DNA of 64,000 nt from Ketobacter sp963922875 (GTDB taxonomy: Bacteria; Pseudomonadota; Gammaproteobacteria; Pseudomonadales; Ketobacteraceae): the NCBI GenBank assembly GCA_963922875.1, contig CAWUJH010000008.1:62001-126000 (forward strand), given 5' to 3'. Below are positions 1 through 8,504 of this stretch, piece by piece. Made by a program: the position numbers and the translations under genes. A model generated the notes under the pieces. That model worked only from the letters and a program-made list of their open reading frames with translations, made no database searches and was not told the DNA's origin. Position 1 is the first letter of the stretch. Each line of letters begins with the position of its first letter.

Positions 1-636
1 GCACAGTGACGAAGTATCCAACCCCTGAGATTGCCCTTTGTCTAGCCAGGCCGTTGCAGACTCCAGTGTTGAATCTGCTGCCGGATAAATTAAACACTTG
101 GGCAGCCGTTTCGGTGGCTGAAAGCCCCCTCTATAGTGCAAATATTTTACCGCGATGAACTGCAATAATTGTTGGGCATTGAAGCGGCCTCCTTCCCGCA
201 AATAATCCCACACCCACTGAGCCGTAGCCAAACTCACTGAACTGGATTGCATCAAACTGAGATCCTGCTCGTGGTCCCCGGGAACGATGATTATCTGCCG
301 CTTACCAGGTTTCTGAGCATACCATTCCTGTAACCGCTCAACGCCATATGGCCAATAGGATTTGCCGCCCAGCAGCGAAACGATAACCACTTGGGCTGAT
401 TCGCTTTCCAACACTGAATTCTCGTACAAATCAAATGCCGCTGGTTTTAGCAATTGCATCCAGTTGGCCAGCCTGATTGAGGGAAAGTCCTTAGGGAGAG
501 CTTCGCTGGCCTGCGCCAGTGAAGCTAAACTTGAGTCAGCCGCCGACAATATAATAATACTGGCAGGGGTCTGCGCTAGATCAACAATACCGTCATCATC
601 AACGAAACCACCGGGTTTGGAGGCAAGTAGGTGCAT
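1..636 (-). CDS. cobN: Cobaltochelatase subunit CobN, N-terminal part (runs off left edge)
   Basis: Large subunit of the ATP-dependent cobaltochelatase, which inserts cobalt into hydrogenobyrinic acid a,c-diamide in the late-insertion B12 pathway. I translated the minus strand from the ATG at 636 and obtained an open frame of 212 codons to the window edge, beginning MHLLASKPGGFVDDDGIVDL, which is typical of CobN N-termini. The full protein is normally about 1,200 residues or more, so only the first sixth is visible. It starts 15 nt after the cobW stop, so cobW and cobN are probably one transcript. Its ATPase partner would be the ChlI-ChlD fusion at 13362-15080. The call rests on family recognition by eye. 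Confidence 0.88.
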   Translation of the reverse strand, partial: MHLLASKPGGFVDDDGIVDLAQTPASIIILSAADSSLASLAQASEALPKDFPSIRLANWMQLLKPAAFDLYENSVLESESAQVVIVSLLGGKSYWPYGVERLQEWYAQKPGKRQIIIVPGDHEQDLSLMQSSSVSLATAQWVWDYLREGGRFNAQQLLQFIAVKYLHYRGGFQPPKRLPKCLIYPAADSTLESATAWLDKGQSQGLDTSSLC

Positions 637-651
637 AAACCTAGGGCTTAC

Positions 652-1734
652 CTATAATGTCGCTAACGTTTGGTTAAGGGCCGTTTCAATATCCGTTTGC
701 ACTATCCCTTTGCCAATAAAAACAATTTGAGTGCGGCGCTCTTCGTCAGGCTTCCATAAGCGGTCAAAGTGAACGTCCAGGCGACTACCTACAGCCTGAA
801 CCACCTGACGCAGTGGTTTACCCTGAACCGCAACAAAACCTTTGGCGCGAAAAATGGGATAATCGGAAATCAGCATGGTTAAGGCTGTTGCCAGCTTAGG
901 GCCATCCACTTCTCCCAGTTTCACCACAAACGAGTCAAAATGATCGTGAGCGTGCTCATGATGGGCACCATGATGATGGTGGTGGTCGTGGTGGGTGTGA
1001 ACTTGATCGATACGATTTTCTGCCGCAGCGTTTATACCCATCAACCACTCAAGCTGACCTTGGTTTTGTTCGACAAATACAGTTTTGACCTGCTGCGGTA
1101 CTTTTGCCCGCAATATTTCGGTAACAGCAGCCTGTTGCTGACTATCCAGCAAATCCTTTTTGCTGATAACCACCAAATCTGCCGCAGACAATTGATCCGC
1201 TAATAACTCCTGCAAACTAGGATCATGATCCAAACTGGAATCCGCCAGACGCTGAGCCGCCACCTTGCTTTCATCACTGGCGAAACGCCCTGCGGCTACC
1301 GCTGGTCCATCAACCACGGTCACTACAGAGTCGACAGTGAAATATTGTTTGATCTCAGGCCAGTTAAAAGCCTGCACCAGTGGTTTTGGCAACGCTAAAC
1401 CACTGGTTTCTATTAGTACGTGATCGATTTGATCGCGGCGCTCCACTAACTGCTTCATTACAGGGAGAAATTCTTCTTCCACAGTGCAACAAATACAGCC
1501 ATTAGCCAGTTCATAGATACCCTGATCATTGCTGACTTGAGGGCGGTCCTCGTCTTCACATTCCAGGGGGCAACTGCGCAACAACTCTGCATCGATATCC
1601 AGTTCGCCAAACTCATTAACAATCACCGCTATCCGCTTGCCAGCCGCTTGTTTCAATACCTGTGAGAGTAGTGTGGTTTTCCCGCTACCTAAAAACCCGG
1701 TAACCACCGTAGCGGGGATTTTTTTCAATTCCAT
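652..1734 (-). CDS. cobW: CobW, G3E-family GTPase for cobalt delivery
   Basis: G3E P-loop GTPase of the CobW family, thought to hand cobalt to the CobN chelatase. It has 360 residues. Walker A GFLGSGKTT lies near residues 13-21, and the metal-binding CICC motif at residues 80-83 is intact. A histidine-rich stretch lies near residues 246-266 between the GTPase and C-terminal domains, and is a likely metal-loading segment. The start is supported by GGAG about 6 nt upstream of the ATG. It lies directly upstream of cobN. I see no B12 riboswitch in its leader, so unlike the main cob operon it may be controlled otherwise. ZinC/YjiA-type zinc chaperones share the fold, but the cobN neighbour favours CobW. 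Confidence 0.93.
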   Translation of the reverse strand: MELKKIPATVVTGFLGSGKTTLLSQVLKQAAGKRIAVIVNEFGELDIDAELLRSCPLECEDEDRPQVSNDQGIYELANGCICCTVEEEFLPVMKQLVERRDQIDHVLIETSGLALPKPLVQAFNWPEIKQYFTVDSVVTVVDGPAVAAGRFASDESKVAAQRLADSSLDHDPSLQELLADQLSAADLVVISKKDLLDSQQQAAVTEILRAKVPQQVKTVFVEQNQGQLEWLMGINAAAENRIDQVHTHHDHHHHHGAHHEHAHDHFDSFVVKLGEVDGPKLATALTMLISDYPIFRAKGFVAVQGKPLRQVVQAVGSRLDVHFDRLWKPDEERRTQIVFIGKGIVQTDIETALNQTLATL

Positions 1735-2049
1735 GACTGACTCCTAGCTAAAAGTTCTGGGCCAGAATTGTCTCACAAAATAAGGGAAAGAAAACGCTTG
1801 GGGCAGCAAACAAAGTGCTTTAACAGCGACTTTAGGCAACTTTCACATGGAAACATACCAACAAAATATGTATATCACACTGAATACTGATTCCGCTGGT
1901 CACTAAAACCACAATCCTGAGCTACAAATCCGTAAGAATAATTAAGCGGTATTATTCCCCAAACTGAAATAAATTCAGAGGATTAGGTAGAGTGGTTTAA
2001 ATCCTTTGCTACACTTCTGTTAAGTAGTATTTTGAAACGGTTTACGGCC
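1735..2049. other. Divergent intergenic region, cobW / EAL gene
   Basis: About 315 bases between two divergent genes, so it should hold both promoters. I looked for a cobalamin riboswitch on the minus strand and found no B12-box-like segment. I see no clear palindrome or terminator. No gene is supported here. Confidence 0.5.
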
Positions 2050-3390
2050 ATGACAAACTCTGAATTTAGAAAATCATTGCCTGCGGGTTCCGTTGTCTTT
2101 AGCCAGGGCGACCCTGCGGATTGTGCTTATATTCTGGAAAGCGGATCAATCCAGGTATCTATAATTCGCGACCAACAGAAAATTGTAGTTGCTACGCTCA
2201 CCGAAGGTGATCTACTGGGCGAAATGGCATTGATCGATGATCAGCATCGAACCGCTTCGGCTGTTACCTTATCAGATTCCAATTTGGTTATTATCCCGAA
2301 AAATTACATCAAGCAAAAAATTTACAGCTCTGATCCTACTCTACGCTTATTTCTACAGGTGATTCTAGAGCGTTATCGCGATATTCATGCCCGTTTGGTT
2401 CAGGTTCTCGATGGGCTCGGCGGAGTCAGTACAGCTCCTGAAGATTCAGCTTCGCCAGATACGTCAAACGCCATTAAAGACTTGGTGGGGCAGTATATCG
2501 AAATGCAGCAACGAATTTTCGAAGCAGTGAGTAATGCCTCCCACAGTAAGCAATTTCACGGGCGCCATGAGCATGAATCCAAATCCACGACATATATGCT
2601 GAATATGGAACATTCATTAAAAGCGGCCGTTTCAAACCGCGAGTTCGAGCTATATTATCAACCGATTATTTCTTTGGCTCAGGACACGGTCGCTGGCTGC
2701 GAAGCATTGATACGCTGGAACAACCCAGAACTTGGCATGGTTTCGCCCTTGGAGTTTATTCCTACGGCCGAAGATACTGGATTAATTATACCCATTGGTC
2801 AGTGGGTCATTGAAGAGGCTTGCTCCGCTCTCAAGCGATTTATGGCCGCAGCACAGCCTAACTCCGCCGCGGATTTTTATGTTAGCATCAACTTATCCGC
2901 CAAGCAGTTCGAGCAAAATCAATTAATCGACAACATTCGCTCCACTATAAGCTCAATTGGCATTCCCTTTAACAGTGTTAAATTCGAAATCACGGAAAGC
3001 CTGTTGATGGACAATCCTCCCCTCGCAGAAACAGCGCTCAACAAACTGGAAGCGTTGGGCGTTACTCTGGCGATTGATGATTTTGGCACTGGATATTCCA
3101 GCTTCAGCTATTTGCACCGCTTTCCGATTCATACCCTAAAAATAGATCGTGCGTTTGTCAGTACCATGTGTCAAAACATCAAAAGTCTGAATATCGTGAA
3201 ATCTCTGATCCAACTCGCCCACAGTCTGAGTATCAATGTCATTGCTGAGGGTGTGGAAACAGAGGAAGAAATGAATTTACTGAAAGTGTTCGGCTGTGAT
3301 TTTGCACAAGGCTATTATTTTAGTCGACCGGTTCCAGAAGCTGACTTCACACAACTTCTGGAAAACGACTTGCTTTCCAACAGCGCTTAA
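2050..3390 (+). CDS. Cyclic-nucleotide-binding domain fused to EAL phosphodiesterase
   Basis: Probable c-di-GMP phosphodiesterase controlled by a CRP-like sensor domain. Residues about 10-120 form a cNMP-binding beta-barrel with a phosphate-cassette-like segment (GEMALIDDQHRTAS). Residues about 185-440 form an EAL domain with EALIRW, the INLSAKQFEQ strand, EITESLL, IDDFGTGYSS, KIDRAFV and EGVE, so all signature catalytic elements are present. There is no membrane segment or GGDEF domain, so it should be cytoplasmic. I chose the ATG at 2050; a TTG at 2032 in the same frame adds six residues, and neither has a strong ribosome binding site. It interrupts the cob genes on the opposite strand and converges with cobM, 9 nt apart. 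The ligand of the sensor domain is unknown. Confidence 0.88.
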   Translation: MTNSEFRKSLPAGSVVFSQGDPADCAYILESGSIQVSIIRDQQKIVVATLTEGDLLGEMALIDDQHRTASAVTLSDSNLVIIPKNYIKQKIYSSDPTLRLFLQVILERYRDIHARLVQVLDGLGGVSTAPEDSASPDTSNAIKDLVGQYIEMQQRIFEAVSNASHSKQFHGRHEHESKSTTYMLNMEHSLKAAVSNREFELYYQPIISLAQDTVAGCEALIRWNNPELGMVSPLEFIPTAEDTGLIIPIGQWVIEEACSALKRFMAAAQPNSAADFYVSINLSAKQFEQNQLIDNIRSTISSIGIPFNSVKFEITESLLMDNPPLAETALNKLEALGVTLAIDDFGTGYSSFSYLHRFPIHTLKIDRAFVSTMCQNIKSLNIVKSLIQLAHSLSINVIAEGVETEEEMNLLKVFGCDFAQGYYFSRPVPEADFTQLLENDLLSNSA

Positions 3391-3399
3391 GTAAGCCGC

Positions 3400-4188
3400 C
3401 TAGCGTTTTACCGTGCGCGGCTGTTCCGGCTTAACCTTGGGTCGGTATATATGGGCTTGCTCCTCGCTGTACAGATAAGAATCCGCAAAGTGCTCACTAT
3501 CAAGCACATAGCCCACCAAAATCAGTGCCGTTCGGGTGAATTTTTTAGCCCTCACCTTAGCCACGATATCTTTTAAGGTGCCTGTTACCTTATCTTGGTC
3601 AGGCCAAGACGTTCGATAACACACAGCTACTGGGCAATCTTCCCCATAGTAAGGCACCAGTTCTTCCACTATTTTATGGATTCGCGTGATGCCCAGATGG
3701 ATCGCCAAGGTAGCGCCACTTTGTGCCAAAGCGGGCAGGCGCTCCCGTTCCGGAAACGGAGTCTTGCCTTCATATCGGGTATAGATCACGGTTTGAGATA
3801 TGCCGGAGAGGGTTAGCTCTTTTCCCAGCCAGGCCGCAGAAGCCGCTGCAGCAGTAACCCCTGGAATAATTTCAAAGTCAATCCCCTGCGCATTCAGGCG
3901 TCTGATTTGTTCGCCAATGGCACCATACAAGGATGGATCACCGGAATGAACCCGCGCCACGTCTTTACCATCTTTGTGAGCCATCGCAATGTGCTCAAGA
4001 ATTTCATCCAAGCTCAGCGAAGCGGTATCTACCACAAGCTCAGCCTGCGCCTCAGCCAGTTGGATAACTTCCCGAGGCACCAGCGAGCCGGCATAAAGTA
4101 TTACCGGGCATTGCTGTATGAGGCGTTGACCTTTGACGGTTATAAGCTCAGGGTCGCCCGGTCCTGCACCAATGAAATAAACAGTCAT
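3400..4188 (-). CDS. cobM: Precorrin-4 C11-methyltransferase
   Basis: SAM-dependent methyltransferase that methylates C11 of (cobalt-)precorrin-4 in corrin ring synthesis; the CobM and CbiF forms cannot be separated by eye. It has 262 residues, normal for the family. The N-terminus has VYFIGAGPGDPELITVKG, the SAM-binding loop of tetrapyrrole methylases, followed by the ILYAGSLVP and HSGDPSLYGA signatures. Start: ATG at 4188 behind GAGG, 4 nt after the cobJ stop. It is the last gene of the riboswitch-led set; beyond it lies the convergent EAL gene. Confidence 0.95.
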   Translation of the reverse strand: MTVYFIGAGPGDPELITVKGQRLIQQCPVILYAGSLVPREVIQLAEAQAELVVDTASLSLDEILEHIAMAHKDGKDVARVHSGDPSLYGAIGEQIRRLNAQGIDFEIIPGVTAAAASAAWLGKELTLSGISQTVIYTRYEGKTPFPERERLPALAQSGATLAIHLGITRIHKIVEELVPYYGEDCPVAVCYRTSWPDQDKVTGTLKDIVAKVRAKKFTRTALILVGYVLDSEHFADSYLYSEEQAHIYRPKVKPEQPRTVKR

Positions 4189-4192
4189 ACCA

Positions 4193-4972
4193 CTACCTCA
4201 ATTTCTTTTTATAACCACGGGGTGTATAAACCCAGCCTTTGACGCCCTGTTCGATACGACGGGTCTCACTGTTGCCAACGGAAACCAAAGTGAACATATC
4301 CACTCTCTCCGCAGCCAGCTCGGCTAAGGTAATGATCTGCACGGTCTCTTCGCTACGGGTAAGTTGTCGACCTAACACTACAGGCGTAGTGGCTGGGCGA
4401 TACTGCAATAAAATATCCCGTGCAGTGTTTAATTGCCAATCTCGCTTCTTTGACACTGGGTTATAGAAGGAAACCACGAAATCCCCGCTACCGGCACTAT
4501 GAATTCGCTGCACAATAGTTTCCCAAGGCGTCAGTAAATCAGATAACGAAATGGTGCAAAAATCATGTCCTAACATGGCCCCCACCGCACTAGAGGCTGC
4601 TTGCATTGCGGTAATACCCGGAATGACTTCAATTTCGACATTCAACCATTGGGGATGCTCGCCTACCCCTTGAATCTGTTGATCCAACAATTCAAATACC
4701 AGAGTAGCCATAGCATAAATGCCGATATCTCCACTGGAGATAAGCGCAGTGTCTTTACCGCTGGCAGCCAGATTCAAGGCGAGTCGGGCACGACCAATTT
4801 CTTCACCCAAGGGTAATTCATGATGTTGCTTGTTGACGCTTAACGGGCCAAGCAATTCCAGATAATAACCATAACCAACCCAGTCTGTGGCTAGGCTTAA
4901 CGCTTTTTTTGCTAGAGGAATGAGGTAATTTTCATCACCTGGGCCAATCCCCACTACGAATAATTTTGCCAT
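4193..4972 (-). CDS. cobJ: Precorrin-3B C17-methyltransferase
   Basis: Methylates C17 and drives ring contraction of (cobalt-)precorrin-3B (CobJ/CbiH family). It has 259 residues. LFVVGIGPGDENYLIPLA at the N-terminus, SSGDIGIYAMA and VIPGITAMQAASS are the family signatures. The protein has only the methylase domain, without the extensions seen in some CbiH fusions. In the strict aerobic route CobG prepares the substrate, and no cobG is seen in this window, so the substrate may be the cobalt-containing form. It lies 5 nt after cbiG and 4 nt before cobM. Confidence 0.93.
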   Translation of the reverse strand: MAKLFVVGIGPGDENYLIPLAKKALSLATDWVGYGYYLELLGPLSVNKQHHELPLGEEIGRARLALNLAASGKDTALISSGDIGIYAMATLVFELLDQQIQGVGEHPQWLNVEIEVIPGITAMQAASSAVGAMLGHDFCTISLSDLLTPWETIVQRIHSAGSGDFVVSFYNPVSKKRDWQLNTARDILLQYRPATTPVVLGRQLTRSEETVQIITLAELAAERVDMFTLVSVGNSETRRIEQGVKGWVYTPRGYKKKLR

Positions 4973-4977
4973 TGTTT

Positions 4978-5739
4978 TTAATTCTCGTTGCCAAAACTGC
5001 GCGCAATAGAACAGGTTGCCCGCTGACTTTTTTGTTTAGTTATCACTAATTCCGCCCGCTTCCCGGTGGTTATGGAGGCACTGTATAAAGCCGCCGACTC
5101 CGCAACACCATACACACCTACCGTGTCGTGCACGTATTGTGACTTTGTGGAAAGACAATGTTCGACGCTCTTCAGATCACTGGCAGGCCAAGTATTAAAA
5201 GGCTTACCCCATAGTTTTGCTAACTGAATCAAACCGGTTTCATCCTGCTTAACCTCAATACTGGCAAGACAATACAGATCGGCCCACTGAATGCCTGCCT
5301 GTCGCAAACATTGTTCAGCTAATGCCTGCAGGTCCTCTAGCAAACACCCCCTCTCACAACCCATACCAAGAGTATAGATAGGGTAAACATACGGCTGTGC
5401 AGTAGTAATAACTAACTGACCCGCCAGGTGCTCGGCTAATTGCCTCGCTAATTCGTTAGCACCACCTTCATGTCCTGACAAAAGAGGCACAATAAACTGG
5501 CCATTTTCATCCAGCACCAGCACCGGAGGATCACTGTGTTTAGAGGCCAGAACTGGAGCAAGTACTCTCACAGCAATACCAGTAGCACAGATCATTACCA
5601 ACGGCTCACCCGCTTGAAACGCTTGCTGTACCGTTTCAGCAAAAGGCTTGGGTTGGTAGCAAATCTCAGCATTTTCCCAGCGACGGGCAATTTGTTTTGC
5701 CAGTAATAATCCAGGTTCTGTGAGCGCAATAATCTTCAT
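4978..5739 (-). CDS. cbiG: Compact CbiG: cobalt-precorrin-5A hydrolase without middle domain
   Basis: CbiG opens the delta-lactone of cobalt-precorrin-5A and releases acetaldehyde. This copy has 253 residues. Residues about 1-115 match the CbiG N-terminal domain (ICATGIAVRVLAP and SGHEGGANELA). Residues about 122-253 match the C-terminal CobE-like domain (YTLGMGCERGC, then CLASIEVKQDE). The roughly 95-residue middle domain of longer CbiG proteins is absent, and the two conserved domains are joined directly. The reading frame is intact, so this looks like a natural compact form and not a frameshift. Its ATG overlaps the cobI stop by one base. It could serve as a CobE-type factor, but the N-terminal domain argues for a real hydrolase role. 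Confidence 0.85.
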   Translation of the reverse strand: MKIIALTEPGLLLAKQIARRWENAEICYQPKPFAETVQQAFQAGEPLVMICATGIAVRVLAPVLASKHSDPPVLVLDENGQFIVPLLSGHEGGANELARQLAEHLAGQLVITTAQPYVYPIYTLGMGCERGCLLEDLQALAEQCLRQAGIQWADLYCLASIEVKQDETGLIQLAKLWGKPFNTWPASDLKSVEHCLSTKSQYVHDTVGVYGVAESAALYSASITTGKRAELVITKQKSQRATCSIARSFGNEN

Positions 5740-6476
5740 TAGTCCACTCCTTGGCCTACGCGAGTCACAATGAATATAGAGAAATAAGGACCGGGCTCAT
5801 GGGTTAGTTGGCTAATGTCCTGACAGATCCATTCATTTTCTCGCCCCACATTTTCTAAATAGGATGATTGCTGTAACCGACCCGCGCGAGTGATTGCCGA
5901 CAGTATTTTAGACCGCGCTTGTCCTGCCTTCATAATCACCACAGTGTCATGGGTTGTGAGTGCTTCAAACAGGAAATTTTCATCTTGGCGACCACTCACT
6001 ACCGCCATGGAATCTTTCAGTTGAGTCAAAGGCTGTAACAGTTTCGCGGCCGCCGCTTGCATCGCCGGCACACCGGGAACCACCTCTAACGCGTATTTAC
6101 CCGCAACACTTAAGCGCTCCAATAAATAGCTGCAGGAACCAAAAAACAAGGGATCGCCTTCACAGAGAAACACCACATCCAGACCTTGATCAAGCTGAGC
6201 CTTAATCTCTGCGGCAGCCTGATCATAGATTTTATTCGCCTGAGAGCGATCATTGCTCATAGGCATAACCAGCGGAATCTCTATCGGTACAGTATCCAGC
6301 GATTCTAATGCTTGCGCAGCAATACTTCGGCTCTGTGACAAGCCACTGTCATTGGTGATAAAACTGATCACGTCGGCCTGCTGAATCAAACGCCAAGCTT
6401 TTAAGGTCAATAATTCAGGATCGCCAGGGCCTACACCGACACCGTAAAAATGGCCTGTTTTAGTCTTAATTGACAT
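5739..6476 (-). CDS. cobI: Precorrin-2 C20-methyltransferase
   Basis: Methylates C20 of precorrin-2 or cobalt-precorrin-2 (CobI/CbiL). It has 245 residues. GVGVGPGDPELLTLKAWRLI near the N-terminus, CEGDPLFFGS and VVPGVPAMQAAAA are the usual methylase signatures. The stop overlaps the cbiG start by one base, indicating translational coupling. A 68-nt gap, the widest between cobL and cobM, separates it from cobL upstream. Sequence alone does not tell whether the natural substrate holds cobalt; that question applies to the whole locus because cbiX is present. Confidence 0.94.
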   Translation of the reverse strand: MSIKTKTGHFYGVGVGPGDPELLTLKAWRLIQQADVISFITNDSGLSQSRSIAAQALESLDTVPIEIPLVMPMSNDRSQANKIYDQAAAEIKAQLDQGLDVVFLCEGDPLFFGSCSYLLERLSVAGKYALEVVPGVPAMQAAAAKLLQPLTQLKDSMAVVSGRQDENFLFEALTTHDTVVIMKAGQARSKILSAITRAGRLQQSSYLENVGRENEWICQDISQLTHEPGPYFSIFIVTRVGQGVD

Positions 6477-6544
6477 GCAGACTATCTCCCATCAGGCCAT
6501 TGCCAATCAAGCTATCGCTATTCAAATAACCACTTACCAAACTG

Positions 6545-7840
6545 TTACTCACTAATTTGTCTCTCATGACAGTGGGCCGCGAAAACCTTGCGCCAATAAC
6601 ACAGGGTGACAGGCAATTGGGGTCGATAAACCCACTGCGAACCCAGGGATCCCAGCCGACTCACGGCCATTTGCACAGAGTCGAATTCTGCTTCAACACC
6701 ATACTGCTGTTGCAGATACCAAAGTTGCTGCTTTGTATTTTCTGTGACCGCGCTAATTAACAGGATTCCACCAACAGGCAGCCGCCGCCATGCTTCAGCG
6801 AACACCTCCTCTAATTGGCCATCACTGCCCCCTATAAAAACCTTGTGCGGGTCAGGCAACTCAGCCAGACACTCAGGGGCATGACCCAACAGCGGATGCA
6901 AATTATCCACGACACCGAATCGTTGCTGATTTTCCAGCAACTTATCGAGGCGGTCTTGATTGCTTTCGACACTGTATATCTGCGCTTGGGGCTGCCAATA
7001 AGCCAATTCTATGGAGACCGATCCACAACCTGCTCCAATGTCCCAAATCACTTCTTGTGCCGAGAGTTGCAGATAACTAAGAATGGCGAGCCTGACTTCG
7101 CGCTTGGTTATCATGCCCGATCCGTCATTGGCACCGGTAACGAAAACCTGATCCGGAATTCCGGGAAACACGGGCTGACAAACTTCAGCAATGGCAGAAT
7201 CTGGTTCCGCTAGTTGCACCACCGTAACGTGCAGTGGATGAAACGATTCTTGAGATTCACTCAGAGTTTGGGCAGACTCCCGATGAATTTCTTGCTGACT
7301 GGAACCCAGCTTTTGGCACACCATGATTTGTGCCGATGGGAATCCTGCTTTGACACACTCCTGGGCGATATATTGCGGCGAACTATGTTTGTCCGTAAGA
7401 ATAAGCAAGGTTTGATTCGGCTGTAATGCCCGCCTCAATGTTGTCTTGGGACGACCATGCAAACTGATAACTCGCGCCGTTTGCAGCGTCAAACCCAAGG
7501 CGCTACAGGCCGCTTGAATACTGGAAACTGCTGGAAAAAATTCGATGTTTTGCATCGGCCAATGACGCACTAACCAAGTTCCTATGCCGAAATACAAAGG
7601 ATCACCGGAAGCTAAAATCGCGATGTTCTCAACACCGTTTTTCTGCCATTCGTCGAGCTGTTGCTGAAGCTGGTCCAATTTTGGTAAGGCGCAACATTCA
7701 ATCCCCTGCACCAAAGTTTCTACCATTTTTAGCTGACGGGACGAGCCAACCACAATGCTACAATTAACTAATGCGTTCCTCGCCGCGGCCACTAAACAAG
7801 CGGTATCACCAACGCCCAAACCAATGACAACAATATTCAC
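6545..7840 (-). CDS. cobL: Precorrin-6B C5,15-methyltransferase (decarboxylating), CbiE-CbiT fusion
   Basis: Bifunctional enzyme that methylates C5 and C15 and decarboxylates the C12 acetate of precorrin-6B. The N-terminal half (about 1-205) is a CbiE-type methylase (IVVIGLGVGD, ILASGDPLYFGIG). The C-terminal half (about 235-400) is a CbiT-type Rossmann methylase (IWDIGAGCGSVSIELA). I placed the start at the GTG at 7840, one base past the cobH stop, which gives 431 residues and an N-terminus that starts at the methylase beta strand. An ATG at 7879 in the same frame would add 13 residues inside cobH. The full-length fusion shows no damage. Confidence 0.9.
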   Translation of the reverse strand: MNIVVIGLGVGDTACLVAAARNALVNCSIVVGSSRQLKMVETLVQGIECCALPKLDQLQQQLDEWQKNGVENIAILASGDPLYFGIGTWLVRHWPMQNIEFFPAVSSIQAACSALGLTLQTARVISLHGRPKTTLRRALQPNQTLLILTDKHSSPQYIAQECVKAGFPSAQIMVCQKLGSSQQEIHRESAQTLSESQESFHPLHVTVVQLAEPDSAIAEVCQPVFPGIPDQVFVTGANDGSGMITKREVRLAILSYLQLSAQEVIWDIGAGCGSVSIELAYWQPQAQIYSVESNQDRLDKLLENQQRFGVVDNLHPLLGHAPECLAELPDPHKVFIGGSDGQLEEVFAEAWRRLPVGGILLISAVTENTKQQLWYLQQQYGVEAEFDSVQMAVSRLGSLGSQWVYRPQLPVTLCYWRKVFAAHCHERQISE

Positions 7841-7841
7841 C

Positions 7842-8504
7842 TTAGTAGCACTCGCCGCGAATACAGCGCAACAAAGCATTACAGCTGGCAGCCGCTACCG
7901 CACTGCCACCTTCGTTACCCAATAGGGTAATACATTCTATGCCTAGCACTTCATGATTATCCCATAGCGCTTGTTTCGACTCAGCCGCTCCCACAAAGCC
8001 CACCGGCATGCCGATTACCAACGCCGGTTTGGGTGCGCCCTGATAAATCATTTCCAACAATCTAAATAAAGCGGTTGGTGCATTGCCAATAATCACTATG
8101 CTGTCCGCTAAGTGCTCACGCCAAAAATCCAGCGCTGCCATGGTTCGAGTCTGGCCTCGATCACGAGCAATAACCGCTACTTGTGGATGATTTAAGAAAC
8201 ACAAAGGTTCTCGATCTAACATTCTTTTCGTCAACCCCTGTTTAACCATTTCCACATCACAAAGTATGGGCTGCTGTGCATTTAAGGCCTGTCGTCCCTG
8301 GCTACATGCGTTGACGCTGAAACGCACCAGTTGTGCTATAGCAGGCTGACCCAAGCTGTGGACGATGCGCATTACCACTTGCTGTTGGTCTTCACTTAAC
8401 CCAGTGAGATCCGTTGTTTGCCGAATACGACGAAAACTTTCTGCCTCAATTGCAGCAGGATTTAGCTCGTAATCTGGCAACACAAATTCTTTCACTGATG
8501 TCAC
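7842..8504 (-). CDS. cobH: Precorrin-8X methylmutase
   Basis: Moves the C11 methyl group to C12, giving hydrogenobyrinic or cobyrinic acid (CobH/CbiC). It has 220 residues, near the family norm. The RIVHSLGQ segment carries the expected catalytic histidine, and the ILCDVEMVKQG and GNAPTALFRLLE motifs are typical. The start ATG overlaps the cbiX stop in an ATGA, so translation is probably coupled. Confidence 0.94.
   Translation of the reverse strand: MTSVKEFVLPDYELNPAAIEAESFRRIRQTTDLTGLSEDQQQVVMRIVHSLGQPAIAQLVRFSVNACSQGRQALNAQQPILCDVEMVKQGLTKRMLDREPLCFLNHPQVAVIARDRGQTRTMAALDFWREHLADSIVIIGNAPTALFRLLEMIYQGAPKPALVIGMPVGFVGAAESKQALWDNHEVLGIECITLLGNEGGSAVAAASCNALLRCIRGECY

Noticed and set aside
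362..730. Plus-strand frame at the left edge
   Set aside because: The minus strand here encodes the clear CobN N-terminus and the end of cobW.
940..1203. Met/Val-rich frame antisense to cobW
   Set aside because: Same effect: mirror of the CobW His-rich segment.
1735..2049. Possible second B12 riboswitch before cobW
   Set aside because: No AGCC...GACC...GCC box or other conserved aptamer piece on the minus strand.
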